Origin: Thiobacillus sp. UBA3361
GTDB taxonomy: Bacteria > Pseudomonadota > Gammaproteobacteria > Burkholderiales > Thiobacillaceae
Assembly: GCA_002360535.1 (NCBI GenBank)
Contig: DEQR01000041.1
Span: 1 to 64,000, forward strand
Direction: 5' to 3'
Length of the DNA: 64,000 nt
In this document: positions 9,223 to 17,446 of the stretch, in pieces
Layout: each line of letters starts with the position of its first letter
Numbering within the stretch: position 1 is the first letter of the stretch
Made by a program: the position numbers and the translations under genes
Notes under the pieces: model-generated
Told to the model about the DNA's origin: nothing
What the model saw: the letters and a program-made list of their open reading frames with translations, nothing else
Databases searched by the model: none

Positions 9223-11457
9223 TTAAGTTCTGACAGAAACAGTTGGGTTGCGAAGCAAACGTAATCCATTGGCTACCACCAGCAGGCTTGCCCCCATATC
9301 GGCAAACACTGCCATCCACATGGTGGCTCCGCCGGCAATCGCAAGCACAAGGAATACTGCCTTGATACTTAAGGCGAGCGCGATGTTCTGCCAAAGCACG
9401 GCATGGGTACGTCGCGACAAACGAATGGTCTCTGGGATGCGCCGCAGATCGTCGTTCATGATGACCACATCGGCCGCTTCCATCGCCGTGTCCGTACCTG
9501 CCGAACCCATCGCCACGCCGATGTCGGCACGGGCCAGGGCCGGCGCATCGTTGATGCCGTCGCCGGTCATCGCCGTCGTGCCGTAGCGGCGCTGCATTTC
9601 CTCGATCGCCGCGAGTTTGTCCTCGGGCAGCAGGTTGCCGCGTGCATCGTCGATGCCCGCCTGTTTCGCGATCGTGGCAGCCGTCGCACTGTTGTCACCG
9701 GTCAGCATCACGGAGGTAACGCCCAGTTGATGGAGTTCTGCCAGGGCTGCGCGCGAACTTTCCTTGATCGTGTCGGCCACTGCGAAAATTGCCAGCACCT
9801 GCCGTTCCGAGGCCAGCAACGTCACGCTCCGGCCTTGGGTTTCATGGACGTTCAGTCGCGCCTCGATCTCGACGCTGCACAGGCTGCGCTCCTCGATCAA
9901 TCGGTGATTGCCCAGCGTCAGCTTCTGACCATCCGTGCGCGCCTCCACGCCGCGCCCAGCCAGGGCGACAAAATCCGTGAGGCCGTTTTCCGGCAGATTG
10001 AGACCACTGGCAATCGCCTTGGCGACCGGGTGATCGGAATGGCCCGCCAGGCTCGCCGCCCAGGAGAGTACCTGTACCTCAGAGATATTCGACGGCAGCA
10101 CTTCGGTGGCGACCAGACGCGGTTTGCCCTCGGTGATGGTTCCCGTCTTGTCCAGCGCAATCGCGCGCAGTTTGCGCGCTTCTTCCAGATACACACCGCC
10201 CTTGATCAGAATGCCGCGCCGGGCAGCCGACGCCAGCCCGCTGACCACGGTCACCGGCGTGGCAATCACCAGCGCACAAGGACAGGCAATGACCAGCAGC
10301 ACCAGCGCCTTGTAGATCGCCTGCATCCAACTCCAGTCGAATAGCCAGGGGCCGAACATCGCCACAGCCAGCGCGATGACAAAAACTGCAGGCGTATAGA
10401 TCGCAGCGAAACGGTCGACGAAGCGCTGGGTCGGTGCCCGCGTCCCCTGGGCCTGTTCGACGGCATGGATGATCCGGGCCAGCGTGGTGTTATCGGCGGC
10501 CGCCGTGACTTCAAGCTCTAGCGTGCCGGTCTCGTTGATGGTGCCGGCGAATACGCTATCCCCAACCACTTTGTCGACCGGAATGCTCTCTCCCGTCACC
10601 GGGGCCTGGTTCACCGCGCTATTGCCTGCCGTCACCCGGCCATCAAGCGGAATGCGCGCGCCCGGCTTGACCCGCACAACGGCTCCGAGGCTGACTTGCG
10701 CAGCCGGCATTTCGCGCCATTGCCCATCGGCCTGACTCACCTCGGCGGCGTCAGGCGTCAGCGCCAGCAGGCTCTTGATGGCATTACGTGCCCGATCCAC
10801 GGCCCTGGATTCGATGAGTTCGGCCAAGGCGTACAAGGCCATGACCATCGCCGCCTCGGGCCATTGACCGATCAGGAACGCACCGGTCACCGCCACGCCC
10901 ATCAGCGCGTTCATGTTCAACTGGCCACGGCGCAAGGCAGCCAGTCCTTTGGTGTAAGTCGACAATCCGGCAAGCCCGATGGCGATCACTGCCAGCGCCA
11001 TGCCTAGCCCATTGAACGGCAGCGTGTCGGGCGCGAGGAAGTGCACCAGTTCCGCACCGGTGGCCAGTGCCAGCGCCAGCAGGGTTTTCCATAAATCAGA
11101 CTTTGCGGAATAACCTTCCTTTGCTTCGTCGCCGGCAGCAGGTGTCTGGGTTTCGTAGCCCGCTTGCCGAATCGCCGCGATGGCAGCGGGCAATACCGAG
11201 TTTGGCGCGTCGATAGCCAACGTCCGCGCCGACAATTGGAAGCTCAAGGAGCGAATGCCATCAATCGCCGCCAGAGCGCGGCGAATGTCGTTTTCCTCGC
11301 TGGGGCAATCCATCGCCGGAATCAACAGCACAGTCACGCCGGCCTGGCTTGCCGTGGCCGGCGGTTCGGACAAGGGAAGCGTTGTCGAACAACTGCCTGA
11401 GCAAGCGCAGCCGGAGGACTCGGGAAGAATGCTGTGTTCGGATGCTGGAGATGCCAT
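9223..11457 (-). CDS. cadA: Zn/Cd/Pb-translocating P1B-type ATPase
   Basis: A 744-aa metal exporter. Near the N-terminus a Cys cluster (GCACSGSC) precedes an HMA-like domain whose metal motif is MDCPSEE. Later motifs are the actuator TGES, the membrane metal site CPC (IACPCALVIATP), the phosphorylation site DKTGT, the HP dipeptide (SDHPVAK) and the hinge GDGINDAPALA. CPC with these features fits the ZntA/CadA/PbrA subgroup. The start at 11457 is chosen because it has an AAGGAGT site, and the other in-frame ATG at 11484 lies inside the -10 box of the MerR-type promoter, upstream of the likely transcription start. It is the first gene of the operon. Confidence 0.93.
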   Translation of the reverse strand: MASPASEHSILPESSGCACSGSCSTTLPLSEPPATASQAGVTVLLIPAMDCPSEENDIRRALAAIDGIRSLSFQLSARTLAIDAPNSVLPAAIAAIRQAGYETQTPAAGDEAKEGYSAKSDLWKTLLALALATGAELVHFLAPDTLPFNGLGMALAVIAIGLAGLSTYTKGLAALRRGQLNMNALMGVAVTGAFLIGQWPEAAMVMALYALAELIESRAVDRARNAIKSLLALTPDAAEVSQADGQWREMPAAQVSLGAVVRVKPGARIPLDGRVTAGNSAVNQAPVTGESIPVDKVVGDSVFAGTINETGTLELEVTAAADNTTLARIIHAVEQAQGTRAPTQRFVDRFAAIYTPAVFVIALAVAMFGPWLFDWSWMQAIYKALVLLVIACPCALVIATPVTVVSGLASAARRGILIKGGVYLEEARKLRAIALDKTGTITEGKPRLVATEVLPSNISEVQVLSWAASLAGHSDHPVAKAIASGLNLPENGLTDFVALAGRGVEARTDGQKLTLGNHRLIEERSLCSVEIEARLNVHETQGRSVTLLASERQVLAIFAVADTIKESSRAALAELHQLGVTSVMLTGDNSATAATIAKQAGIDDARGNLLPEDKLAAIEEMQRRYGTTAMTGDGINDAPALARADIGVAMGSAGTDTAMEAADVVIMNDDLRRIPETIRLSRRTHAVLWQNIALALSIKAVFLVLAIAGGATMWMAVFADMGASLLVVANGLRLLRNPTVSVRT

Positions 11458-11482
11458 GAAAAAAGACTCCTTGTTTTCCGAC

Positions 11483-11513
11483 ATTAAAAACCCTGTAGCG
11501 GCTAAAGAGTCAA
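11483..11513 (-). promoter_or_regulatory. MerR-type promoter and CadR/PbrR operator of the metal operon
   Basis: On the minus strand a TTGACT -35 box (11508-11513) is separated by an unusually long 19-base spacer from a TTTAAT -10 box (11483-11488). Within the spacer lies a dyad (11490-11510) whose arms read ACCCTGTAGC and GGCTAAAGAGT on the plus strand. The 19-base spacing with an operator in the spacer is the hallmark of promoters activated by MerR-family regulators, and the arm sequence resembles known pbrA and cadA operators. The regulator gene is divergent. Confidence 0.85.
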
Positions 11514-11578
11514 GAGACTACAATCACGGCATAATTACGATGCTATCCAGGCACAGGGGAGTGAGTTACACCATCACC

Positions 11579-12067
11579 ATGAAAATTGGGGAACTTGCCC
11601 GCCATACCGGCACCCAGGTGGAAACCATCCGCTATTACGAGCGCGAGGGTCTGCTGCCTGAAACCGCCCGCACCGACGGCAACTACCGCATCTATGGGGC
11701 CGCGCATGCGGAACGGCTGCGCTTCATCCGCAACTGCCGCAGCTTGGACATGACACTTGACGAGATTCGAGTGCTGCTGGGGTTCAAGGATTCGCCCACA
11801 GCTAATTGCGGCACCGTAAATGAATTGCTCGACGAACACATCGGCCATGTCGCCAGCCGCATCCGCGAACTGCGCCAACTGGAACGGCAACTCAAAGGCC
11901 TGCGCGAACTCTGCCAGGAAGCCAGCGACGCCGGGCACTGCGGCATTTTGAACGAATTGGCGCAAACCGCGCGCCAATCAACCCGAAGCGAAACAGCCGC
12001 AGGAGGCCATGTTCCCGGCGCCCACAACAGTGCCAGTCAGTTACGTTCGGAGAATAAAACCAAGTAA
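11579..12067 (+). CDS. cadR: MerR-family metal-responsive regulator (CadR/PbrR type)
   Basis: A 162-aa activator with an N-terminal winged HTH (MKIGELARHTGTQVETIRYY), a central dimerisation helix and Cys at positions 77, 112 and 121. This triad matches the metal-binding cysteines of CadR and PbrR (Cd, Pb, Zn), so it is not a CueR-type copper sensor. The start is the ATG at the beginning of the canonical MerR N-terminus; in-frame GTG 11561 and ATG 11540 are possible. It faces the ATPase operon across the MerR-type promoter, and presumably both activates that operon and represses itself. Confidence 0.88.
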   Translation: MKIGELARHTGTQVETIRYYEREGLLPETARTDGNYRIYGAAHAERLRFIRNCRSLDMTLDEIRVLLGFKDSPTANCGTVNELLDEHIGHVASRIRELRQLERQLKGLRELCQEASDAGHCGILNELAQTARQSTRSETAAGGHVPGAHNSASQLRSENKTK

Positions 12068-12072
12068 CAGGC

Positions 12073-12340
12073 GGGCGCGTTTCCATTTCCACCCAGTCTA
12101 AGGATGGCCGCCTACACATCGCCATTGCCGACAATGGGACGGGTGTTCCCGAATTCGATCTTGCCGCGATCTTCGATCCTTTCGCCCGCAGCGGGTCAGG
12201 ACAGTCGACTGCGGGATATGGCCTCGGTCTCGCAATTACGCGGCGGGGGATCGAAGCGCATGACGGCGCAGTCTCTGCGGCCAACAGATCTGAGGGGGCT
12301 GGTTATAGAACTGGACTTGCCACTGGGGCGGCAGACTTAG
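12073..12340 (+). pseudogene. Remnant of a sensor histidine kinase (HATPase end, frameshifted)
   Basis: The frame beginning at 12079 reads through typical ATP-binding boxes: a DGRLHIAIADNGTGVPE segment (N and G1 boxes), IFDPFARSGSG (F box) and YGLGLAITRRGIEAHDG (G2 box). Continuing in that frame gives nonsense, while shifting by one base at the G run at 12294-12298 restores a normal kinase C-terminus (LVIELDLPLGRQT) with a stop at 12338-12340. One extra G therefore breaks it. The dimerisation and sensor domains are absent because the regulator gene ends immediately upstream. It is probably the leftover of a CzcS- or CpxA-like two-component gene. Confidence 0.8.
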
Positions 12341-12798
12341 CCATTACGTTGCCATGGACGGTTTTCGAACTGAGCCAGTTAGTCCAAACATCGTTATTGA
12401 CACGGCCGAACAGTGCTCGGAAGCCGCCGTAGGCCTTGCCAATATCGTGTGACCGGAATGGCCGAATGGCTGAAGTAGGCCATCCGGCAGGTTTTAGAGT
12501 CGAGCAGCCCCTTGAGCGTCCGCCCTACTGCTGAGCGTAGGTGAGAGTCAGGTCGTCGCCACAGATGATTCGGCGCTATTTCATCATCGGTCGCCGGCAA
12601 CAACCACTTTCCAACCACAACCGACCACCCCGAAATCCGCGCCAATACAGGAAGTGACCTCGCGCACGCTCGCGAGGCAAGTAGAGAAAACCGGAGAACA
12701 GAGAGGCCGAAAAGGGCCAGAAACACGGAAATGCGAGGGGTGACGCTCGCGAGGCAATCCCGCGAAGTCCCGCCAGAACTGGCGCTGCGGGCGGGCGT
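12341..12798 (+). other. Gene-poor stretch between the island and tRNA-Phe
   Basis: About 460 bases with no reading frame I can support on either strand. It may hold decayed element DNA and the boundary of the metal-resistance island, but I see no terminal inverted repeats or recognisable transposase segments in it. Confidence 0.5.
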
Positions 12799-12827
12799 AA
12801 AAAAGCCCGAAACGAGTTCGGGCTTTT
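12799..12827 (-). terminator. Rho-independent terminator of tRNA-Phe
   Basis: On the minus strand a stem of AGCCCGAA paired with TTCGGGCT encloses a short loop and is followed by a run of T. It lies just past the 3' end of the tRNA gene, in the right orientation to end that transcript. Confidence 0.75.
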
Positions 12828-12832
12828 GGAAA

Positions 12833-12908
12833 TGGTGGCCAGGGACAGAATCGAACTGTCGACACCATGATTTTCAGTCATGTGCTCTACCAACTGAGCT
12901 ACCTGGCC
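12833..12908 (-). tRNA. tRNA-Phe (GAA)
   Basis: A 76-base cloverleaf on the minus strand. Acceptor arms are GGCCAGG and CCTGGCC, the D arm contains AGCTCAGTTGGTAGAG, the anticodon loop reads CTGAAAA with anticodon GAA, the T arm contains GTTCGATTC, and the CCA end is encoded. The anticodon identifies phenylalanine. A terminator hairpin follows. Its position directly beside the gene-poor island edge makes it a possible integration boundary, though no duplicated 3' end was seen. Confidence 0.95.
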
Positions 12909-13069
12909 AGCTTGCGTGCCCGGAACCGGCCACACGAGGAGGGCGAATTAAAGCCGTAAACCTCCCTGGCGTCAAGGTTGGCGAGGCGGTCGTCAGGCCG
13001 TGGCGGTCTGTCACAGAACCTTAGCGGTTCCGTCATATTCGTGTCTTCTGGGCCGGCGAGACTCGCGGC

Positions 13070-14296
13070 ATGCCCGCCCCAGACTTCGTTTTCCAGCAGT
13101 TGCCCGTGGAGCGGCGCCACTTGCGGGTGGCCGTCGTGACGGAGACCTATCCTCCGGAGATCAACGGCGTGGCCATGACCCTAGGACGCATGGTGCGTGC
13201 CCTCCAGCAGCGGGACCACCAGGTGCAGTTGATCCGGCCCAGGCAGGACGCTTCCGATCTGCCCCGCCCGGAAGAAAACCTGGAGCAGGTGCTCCGCCCC
13301 GGCGTACCGATTCCGCGCTATTCGGGGCTCAAAATGGGACTGCCGGCCAAGTCGGCGCTGCATCGCCTCTGGTCCCTCAAGCGTCCGGACGTGATCCAGA
13401 TCGCCACCGAGGGTCCGCTGGGCTGGTCGGCCATGGCGGCGGCCCAGAAGCTGCGTATCCCGGTGGCCACCGACTTCCATACCAATTTTCACAGCTACAG
13501 TCGGCATTACGGCCTGGGTTGGCTGCGCAAGCCCATCGTCTCGTACCTGCGCAAGTTTCATAGCCAGGCGCGGGTGACCATGGTGCCCTCCTTGTCGATC
13601 CGTACCGAGTTGGAGGCGGCCGGCTTCCGCAATGTGCAGGTGGTGGCACGCGGGGTGGATACGGAGCTGTTCCAGCCCGAGCGGCGCAGCGAGGATTTGC
13701 GCCGCGCCTGGGGTGTGGGCGCCGATGACCTGGTGGTGATCAACGTGGGCCGCATGGCGCCGGAAAAGAACCTGGCCCTGCTGATCGGTGCTTTCGCGGC
13801 CATTCGCCGCGTGCGGCCCGAGGCCAAGCTGGTTCTGGTGGGGGATGGCCCGGAACTGACCGCGCTGAGGAGCGTCTACCCGGACTTCGTTTTCCGTGGC
13901 GCACGCCGCGGTGAGGACCTGGCCACCCATTACGCCTCGGCGGACCTGTTCCTGTTTCCTAGCATGACCGAGACCTTCGGCAACGTGCTGCTGGAGGCCA
14001 TGGCCAGCGGGCTGTGCGCGGTGGGCTACGATTACGCCGCCGCGGCGGAGCACGTGCGCCATGGCCACAATGGCCTGAAGGCCCCGCTCGGCGACGAGGC
14101 GGTTTTCGTCGCCGAGGCGCTCCGGGCCGCGACGGAACCCGCTCTGCGCCGGGTCTTGGGCGCCCGCGCCCTGGACACCGCACGGGGACTGTCCTGGGAA
14201 CAGATATTCACCCGTTTGGAAAACATCCTCTTCCATGTGGTCGAGGACAATGCGGCATATCATGAAAGAGCATTGTTGGAACTGGAAACGGGATAA
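13070..14296 (+). CDS. GT4-family glycosyltransferase
   Basis: A 408-aa cytoplasmic or peripheral GT-B enzyme. The N-terminal Rossmann domain starts VAVVTETYPPEINGVAMTLG, and the segment DFHTNFHSYSRHYG matches bacterial and plant lipid glycosyltransferases of the alpha-mannosyl/glucuronosyl type. The C-terminal half has VGRMAPEKNL and the donor-binding FPSMTETFGNVLLEAMASG (E-x7-E pattern). It probably transfers a sugar from a nucleotide donor to diacylglycerol or a phosphatidyl lipid, but the acceptor cannot be read from sequence. The PAP2 gene follows after 7 bases and is probably co-transcribed. Confidence 0.85.
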   Translation: MPAPDFVFQQLPVERRHLRVAVVTETYPPEINGVAMTLGRMVRALQQRDHQVQLIRPRQDASDLPRPEENLEQVLRPGVPIPRYSGLKMGLPAKSALHRLWSLKRPDVIQIATEGPLGWSAMAAAQKLRIPVATDFHTNFHSYSRHYGLGWLRKPIVSYLRKFHSQARVTMVPSLSIRTELEAAGFRNVQVVARGVDTELFQPERRSEDLRRAWGVGADDLVVINVGRMAPEKNLALLIGAFAAIRRVRPEAKLVLVGDGPELTALRSVYPDFVFRGARRGEDLATHYASADLFLFPSMTETFGNVLLEAMASGLCAVGYDYAAAAEHVRHGHNGLKAPLGDEAVFVAEALRAATEPALRRVLGARALDTARGLSWEQIFTRLENILFHVVEDNAAYHERALLELETG

Positions 14297-14303
14297 CTCG
14301 ACC

Positions 14304-14852
14304 ATGTTTGCGGACGGCACGGACAACTGGCTGGCGCGGCTGAAGGCCTGGGAAAACCGCATGGCGGTGCGCATCAACCGCGCGAACAGCCGGCACATCC
14401 TGTCCGCTTTTTTCGGGGTGGTCAGCAGCCTCGGCGACGGTTTGTTCTGGTATGCGCTGATGGCCGCCCTGCTGCTCTACCAGGGTCCCGATGCCCTGAA
14501 GCCAGTGCTGGTGATGGTGGCCGCCGGCATGGCCTGCACCTTCACCTACACCTGGCTCAAGTCCACCACCTCGCGGGAGCGGCCCTGCCGGCAGCATCCG
14601 GGCATCCGGGTGACCACCCTGCCCCTGGATTACTACAGCTTTCCCTCCGGCCACACGCTGCATGCCGTGTGTTTCACCGTGGTGGCGGCCACCTACTATC
14701 CCGCGCTCTGGGCCTTGCTGCTGCCCTTCACCCTGCTGGTGGCGGCCTCGCGGCTGATCCTCGGCCTGCACTACCTGTCGGACGTAATCGCCGGTGCCCT
14801 GATCGGCGGCACCCTGGCCCTGGCCGCGCTGTATCTGGCCGGCTTCATCTGA
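14304..14852 (+). CDS. PAP2-family membrane phosphatase
   Basis: A 182-aa integral membrane protein with the three-part PAP2 active site: KSTTSRERP (K-x6-RP), PSGH near residue 110, and SRLILGLHYLSDV (SR-x5-H-x3-D). Five to six hydrophobic helices surround these motifs. Members remove phosphate from phosphatidic acid, phosphatidylglycerol phosphate or undecaprenyl pyrophosphate. Start at 14304 avoids overlap with the upstream glycosyltransferase; an in-frame ATG exists upstream. The gene pair may work on membrane lipid precursors. Confidence 0.85.
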   Translation: MFADGTDNWLARLKAWENRMAVRINRANSRHILSAFFGVVSSLGDGLFWYALMAALLLYQGPDALKPVLVMVAAGMACTFTYTWLKSTTSRERPCRQHPGIRVTTLPLDYYSFPSGHTLHAVCFTVVAATYYPALWALLLPFTLLVAASRLILGLHYLSDVIAGALIGGTLALAALYLAGFI

Positions 14853-14906
14853 GCACCTGAACCCTTCAGCCGATGTCTGCGCAAGGCGTGGCTGCGGGGC
14901 CCGCCG

Positions 14907-15812
14907 TCAAACCCGCGCCGGCTCCGCCTCGAACAGGTCGTGGGGTAACGGCAGCAGGGCACGCAAATCGGCGCGCGAGAAGGGTTGCAGGCGGTCGCGC
15001 TTGGCCACCGGGCAGTTCAGTTCCGCCGGCCAGGCCGGGGCCTCGTGGTTGAGCACCCGGTTGAGCTGGTCCAGGCGTCTGCCGGTGGCCTGAATGTAAT
15101 CGTCGAAGCGGGTACGCAGGGTGCCGTCCAGGCGCAGCAGGCGGTAGCAGAGTTCGGGCAACCGGGAGCGGCGCAGGCCCCGGTCCGCCTGGCCCAGCAG
15201 CCGCACGGCCTTGAGGGCCATGGCCCCGCGGGTGCCGAAATGCCGGGCGGCGAAATCCGCCACCCGCAGCTCCTCTTCCAGCAACACCTCGCCCGGCGCG
15301 GCGAAGGCGTGGCGGGCGATGTGGGCGTCCATGGCCCATTCCACCGTCACATGGGTCAGCCAAGGGATATCCAGCAGCAGCTTCTCGTGCGCCGGGACAA
15401 AGTGGTTGTGGGCGATCACGTCCACCAGCAGGTGGCTGGCGAAGCCCACCGCCAGGGCGCGTTCGTCGTCGTCCCGGGCCTGGCGGAGCAGGTGGTGGGC
15501 GGATTCCCACCGGTGCGTGCCGGCGAAGGCCGGGGTGTCCAGCCGCGGCCCCACCAGGGCCAGGTCGGGCAGGCAGGCACCGGCCATGACCAGATGCGGG
15601 AAGCGCGCCACCGCCCGTCGCAGTTCCGGGTCCAGGAGGGGAATGGACCAGACCAGCAGTTGGGCGAAATAGACATGGGTGTGCAGGCCCCACGCCAGGG
15701 CGTCGCCGCTTTGCAGCAGCAGGGGCAGTATGTACAGGATCAGACGGGCCGCGCGGGGGGCGGCCACGCCCATGGGCTGGGAAGGAGGGATACGGTGCGG
15801 CCATGCCTTCAT
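14907..15812 (-). CDS. Zinc-dependent phospholipase C-like protein
   Basis: A 301-aa protein. After an N-terminal hydrophobic segment (LILYILPLLLQSGDALA) the mature protein begins WGLHTHVYFAQ, where the N-terminal Trp and His are the zinc ligands typical of the zinc-dependent PLC/S1-P1 fold. Further His/Asp positions (GACLPDLALVG, HRWESAHHLLRQA, ASHLLVDVIAHNHFV) supply the remaining ligands. Substrate unknown; these proteins may cleave phospholipid head groups. Another Met 39 bases downstream (15773) is a possible start. It converges with the PAP2 gene. Confidence 0.75.
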   Translation of the reverse strand: MKAWPHRIPPSQPMGVAAPRAARLILYILPLLLQSGDALAWGLHTHVYFAQLLVWSIPLLDPELRRAVARFPHLVMAGACLPDLALVGPRLDTPAFAGTHRWESAHHLLRQARDDDERALAVGFASHLLVDVIAHNHFVPAHEKLLLDIPWLTHVTVEWAMDAHIARHAFAAPGEVLLEEELRVADFAARHFGTRGAMALKAVRLLGQADRGLRRSRLPELCYRLLRLDGTLRTRFDDYIQATGRRLDQLNRVLNHEAPAWPAELNCPVAKRDRLQPFSRADLRALLPLPHDLFEAEPARV

Positions 15813-15939
15813 GGCCGGTCATCATGTCGCCCGAATAAGAAACGTTCGTGTCAGGCGGATGATGGTTTCGTGACACAAAACGAGACAAATCCGATGCTTA
15901 CGGGGACAATTTACGAATTCAACGGAAGGAATGAAATAT

Positions 15940-16872
15940 ATGCGCGCCCTGATCTGCGGCTCCATGGCCTACGACAACATCATGGTCTTCCACGACCGCT
16001 TCAAGAACCACATCCTGCCCGAGCAGATCCATATCCTGAACGTGGCCTTCCTGGTGCCGGACATGCGCCGGGAATACGGCGGCTGCGCCGGCAACATCGC
16101 CTACAACCTGAAAATGCTGGGCGGCGAGCCGCTTATCATGGCGACGGTGGGTGACGATTTCGGCGCCTACCGGGACCGGCTGCACGACCTGGACATCCAT
16201 CGCGACCACATCCGGCAGGTGGTGGGCAGCTACACGGCCCAGGCCTTCATCACCACCGACCTGGACGACAACCAGATCACCGCCTTCCACCCCGGCGCCA
16301 TGAACCAAGCCCACCAGAACCAGGTCTCAGAAGCCGCGGACGTGCGATTGGGCATCGTCGCGCCGGACGGCCGCCAGGGCATGATCGACCACGCGCGGCA
16401 GTTCGCCCAGGCAGGCATCCCGTTCATTTTCGATCCGGGCCAGGGATTGCCCATGTTCAACGGCACGGAACTGATGGATTTCGTCAACGAGGCCACATAC
16501 GTAACGGTCAACGACTACGAGGGCAAGCTCCTGGAAGAGCGCACGAGCCAGAATCTCGAGGCCATCGCCGGGCGGGTGCAGGCCCTCGTCGTCACCCTGG
16601 GCGCCCAGGGCTCGCGCATCTACACCGACGGACAGGTGCACGACATTCCCCCGGCCACACCCGCAGAGGTGCTGGACCCCACCGGCTGCGGCGATGCCTA
16701 CCGGGCCGGCCTGATGTACGGCCTGATGAGTGGCTACGATTGGCCCACCACCGGCCGGTTGGCGGGGCTGCTGGGCGCCATCAAGGTCGCCAGCCGGGGC
16801 GGCCAGAACCACCGCTTCACGGCGGCGGAAGTGGCCGACCGCTTCCGGGCCGAGTATGGATATTCCCTGTGA
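15940..16872 (+). CDS. PfkB-family sugar/nucleoside kinase
   Basis: A 310-aa ribokinase-fold protein beginning MRALICGSMAYDNIM, with the glycine-rich substrate lid region (EYGGCAGNIAYNLKMLGG) and the C-terminal catalytic motif DPTGCGDAYRAGLMYGL, in which Asp is the base and CGD replaces the common AGD. The overall pattern is like bacterial adenosine kinases and related PfkB enzymes. The GGAAGGA site sits 9 bases from the ATG at 15940 but abuts the ATG at 15931, which favours 15940. The lipoprotein gene follows after 11 bases. Confidence 0.83.
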   Translation: MRALICGSMAYDNIMVFHDRFKNHILPEQIHILNVAFLVPDMRREYGGCAGNIAYNLKMLGGEPLIMATVGDDFGAYRDRLHDLDIHRDHIRQVVGSYTAQAFITTDLDDNQITAFHPGAMNQAHQNQVSEAADVRLGIVAPDGRQGMIDHARQFAQAGIPFIFDPGQGLPMFNGTELMDFVNEATYVTVNDYEGKLLEERTSQNLEAIAGRVQALVVTLGAQGSRIYTDGQVHDIPPATPAEVLDPTGCGDAYRAGLMYGLMSGYDWPTTGRLAGLLGAIKVASRGGQNHRFTAAEVADRFRAEYGYSL

Positions 16873-16883
16873 AGGATTTCGCC

Positions 16884-17336
16884 ATGAACAAGACCCTCCT
16901 CCTCATTGCCCTGCTACCCCTGCCGCTGGCGGGCTGCCTCGGCGGCCTGGGGGGCGACGATTATGAGCGCGGCGAAGCGCGCCGCGTCCAGGAGGTGAAG
17001 ATGGGCGTGGTGGAGCATGTGCGTCCGGTGCGCCTGGAAGGCACCCAGTCCGGCGTCGGCGCGGCGGCGGGCGGCGCCATCGGCGGCGTGGCCGGCAGCA
17101 CGGTGGGCGAAGGCAAGGGTTCGGCCATCGGCGCCATCGTCGGCGCGGTGGCCGGCGGCGTGGCCGGGGCCGCCACGGAGCGGGCCACCACCCGCCGCGA
17201 GGGCGTGGAGATCACCATTCGCCTGGACTCGGGACGCTTGATCGCCGTCACCCAGGAGGACACGGGCGAGAAGTTCGCCGTGGGCGAGCGGGTGCGGGTG
17301 CTGGAATCCGGCGGCACCGCCCGCGTGAGCCACTGA
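16884..17336 (+). CDS. SlyB/PcpY-like outer-membrane lipoprotein
   Basis: A 150-aa lipoprotein with leader MNKTLLLIALLPLPLAGC, whose last residue is the lipidated Cys. Residues 50-95 contain a glycine-zipper region (GVGAAAGGAIGGVAGSTVG and IGAIVGAVAGGVAG) that forms paired short helices, followed by a beta-rich C-terminal part (ITIRLDSGRLIAVTQ). These are the features of SlyB-type 17-kDa surface antigens that stabilise the outer membrane. It lies behind the PfkB kinase gene with which it may share a transcript. Confidence 0.85.
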   Translation: MNKTLLLIALLPLPLAGCLGGLGGDDYERGEARRVQEVKMGVVEHVRPVRLEGTQSGVGAAAGGAIGGVAGSTVGEGKGSAIGAIVGAVAGGVAGAATERATTRREGVEITIRLDSGRLIAVTQEDTGEKFAVGERVRVLESGGTARVSH

Positions 17337-17446
17337 ACGGACGGCTGGCCACGCGGCGCTCGTAACCAAAGCTTCACACGGACGTCACCCATGCGTCATG
17401 GCGCGCTCATATCTTTGCCATGATCTGATTAATGAAAGGACACGGC

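Noticed and set aside
12833..12908. tRNA-Phe as a proven attachment site of the metal island
   Set aside because: No repeat of the tRNA 3' end was found at the island's other side, and a serine recombinase does not require a tRNA site.
12576..12935. Open frames running across the tRNA-Phe gene
   Set aside because: Their translation is only the tRNA sequence; the cloverleaf and terminator explain the DNA.
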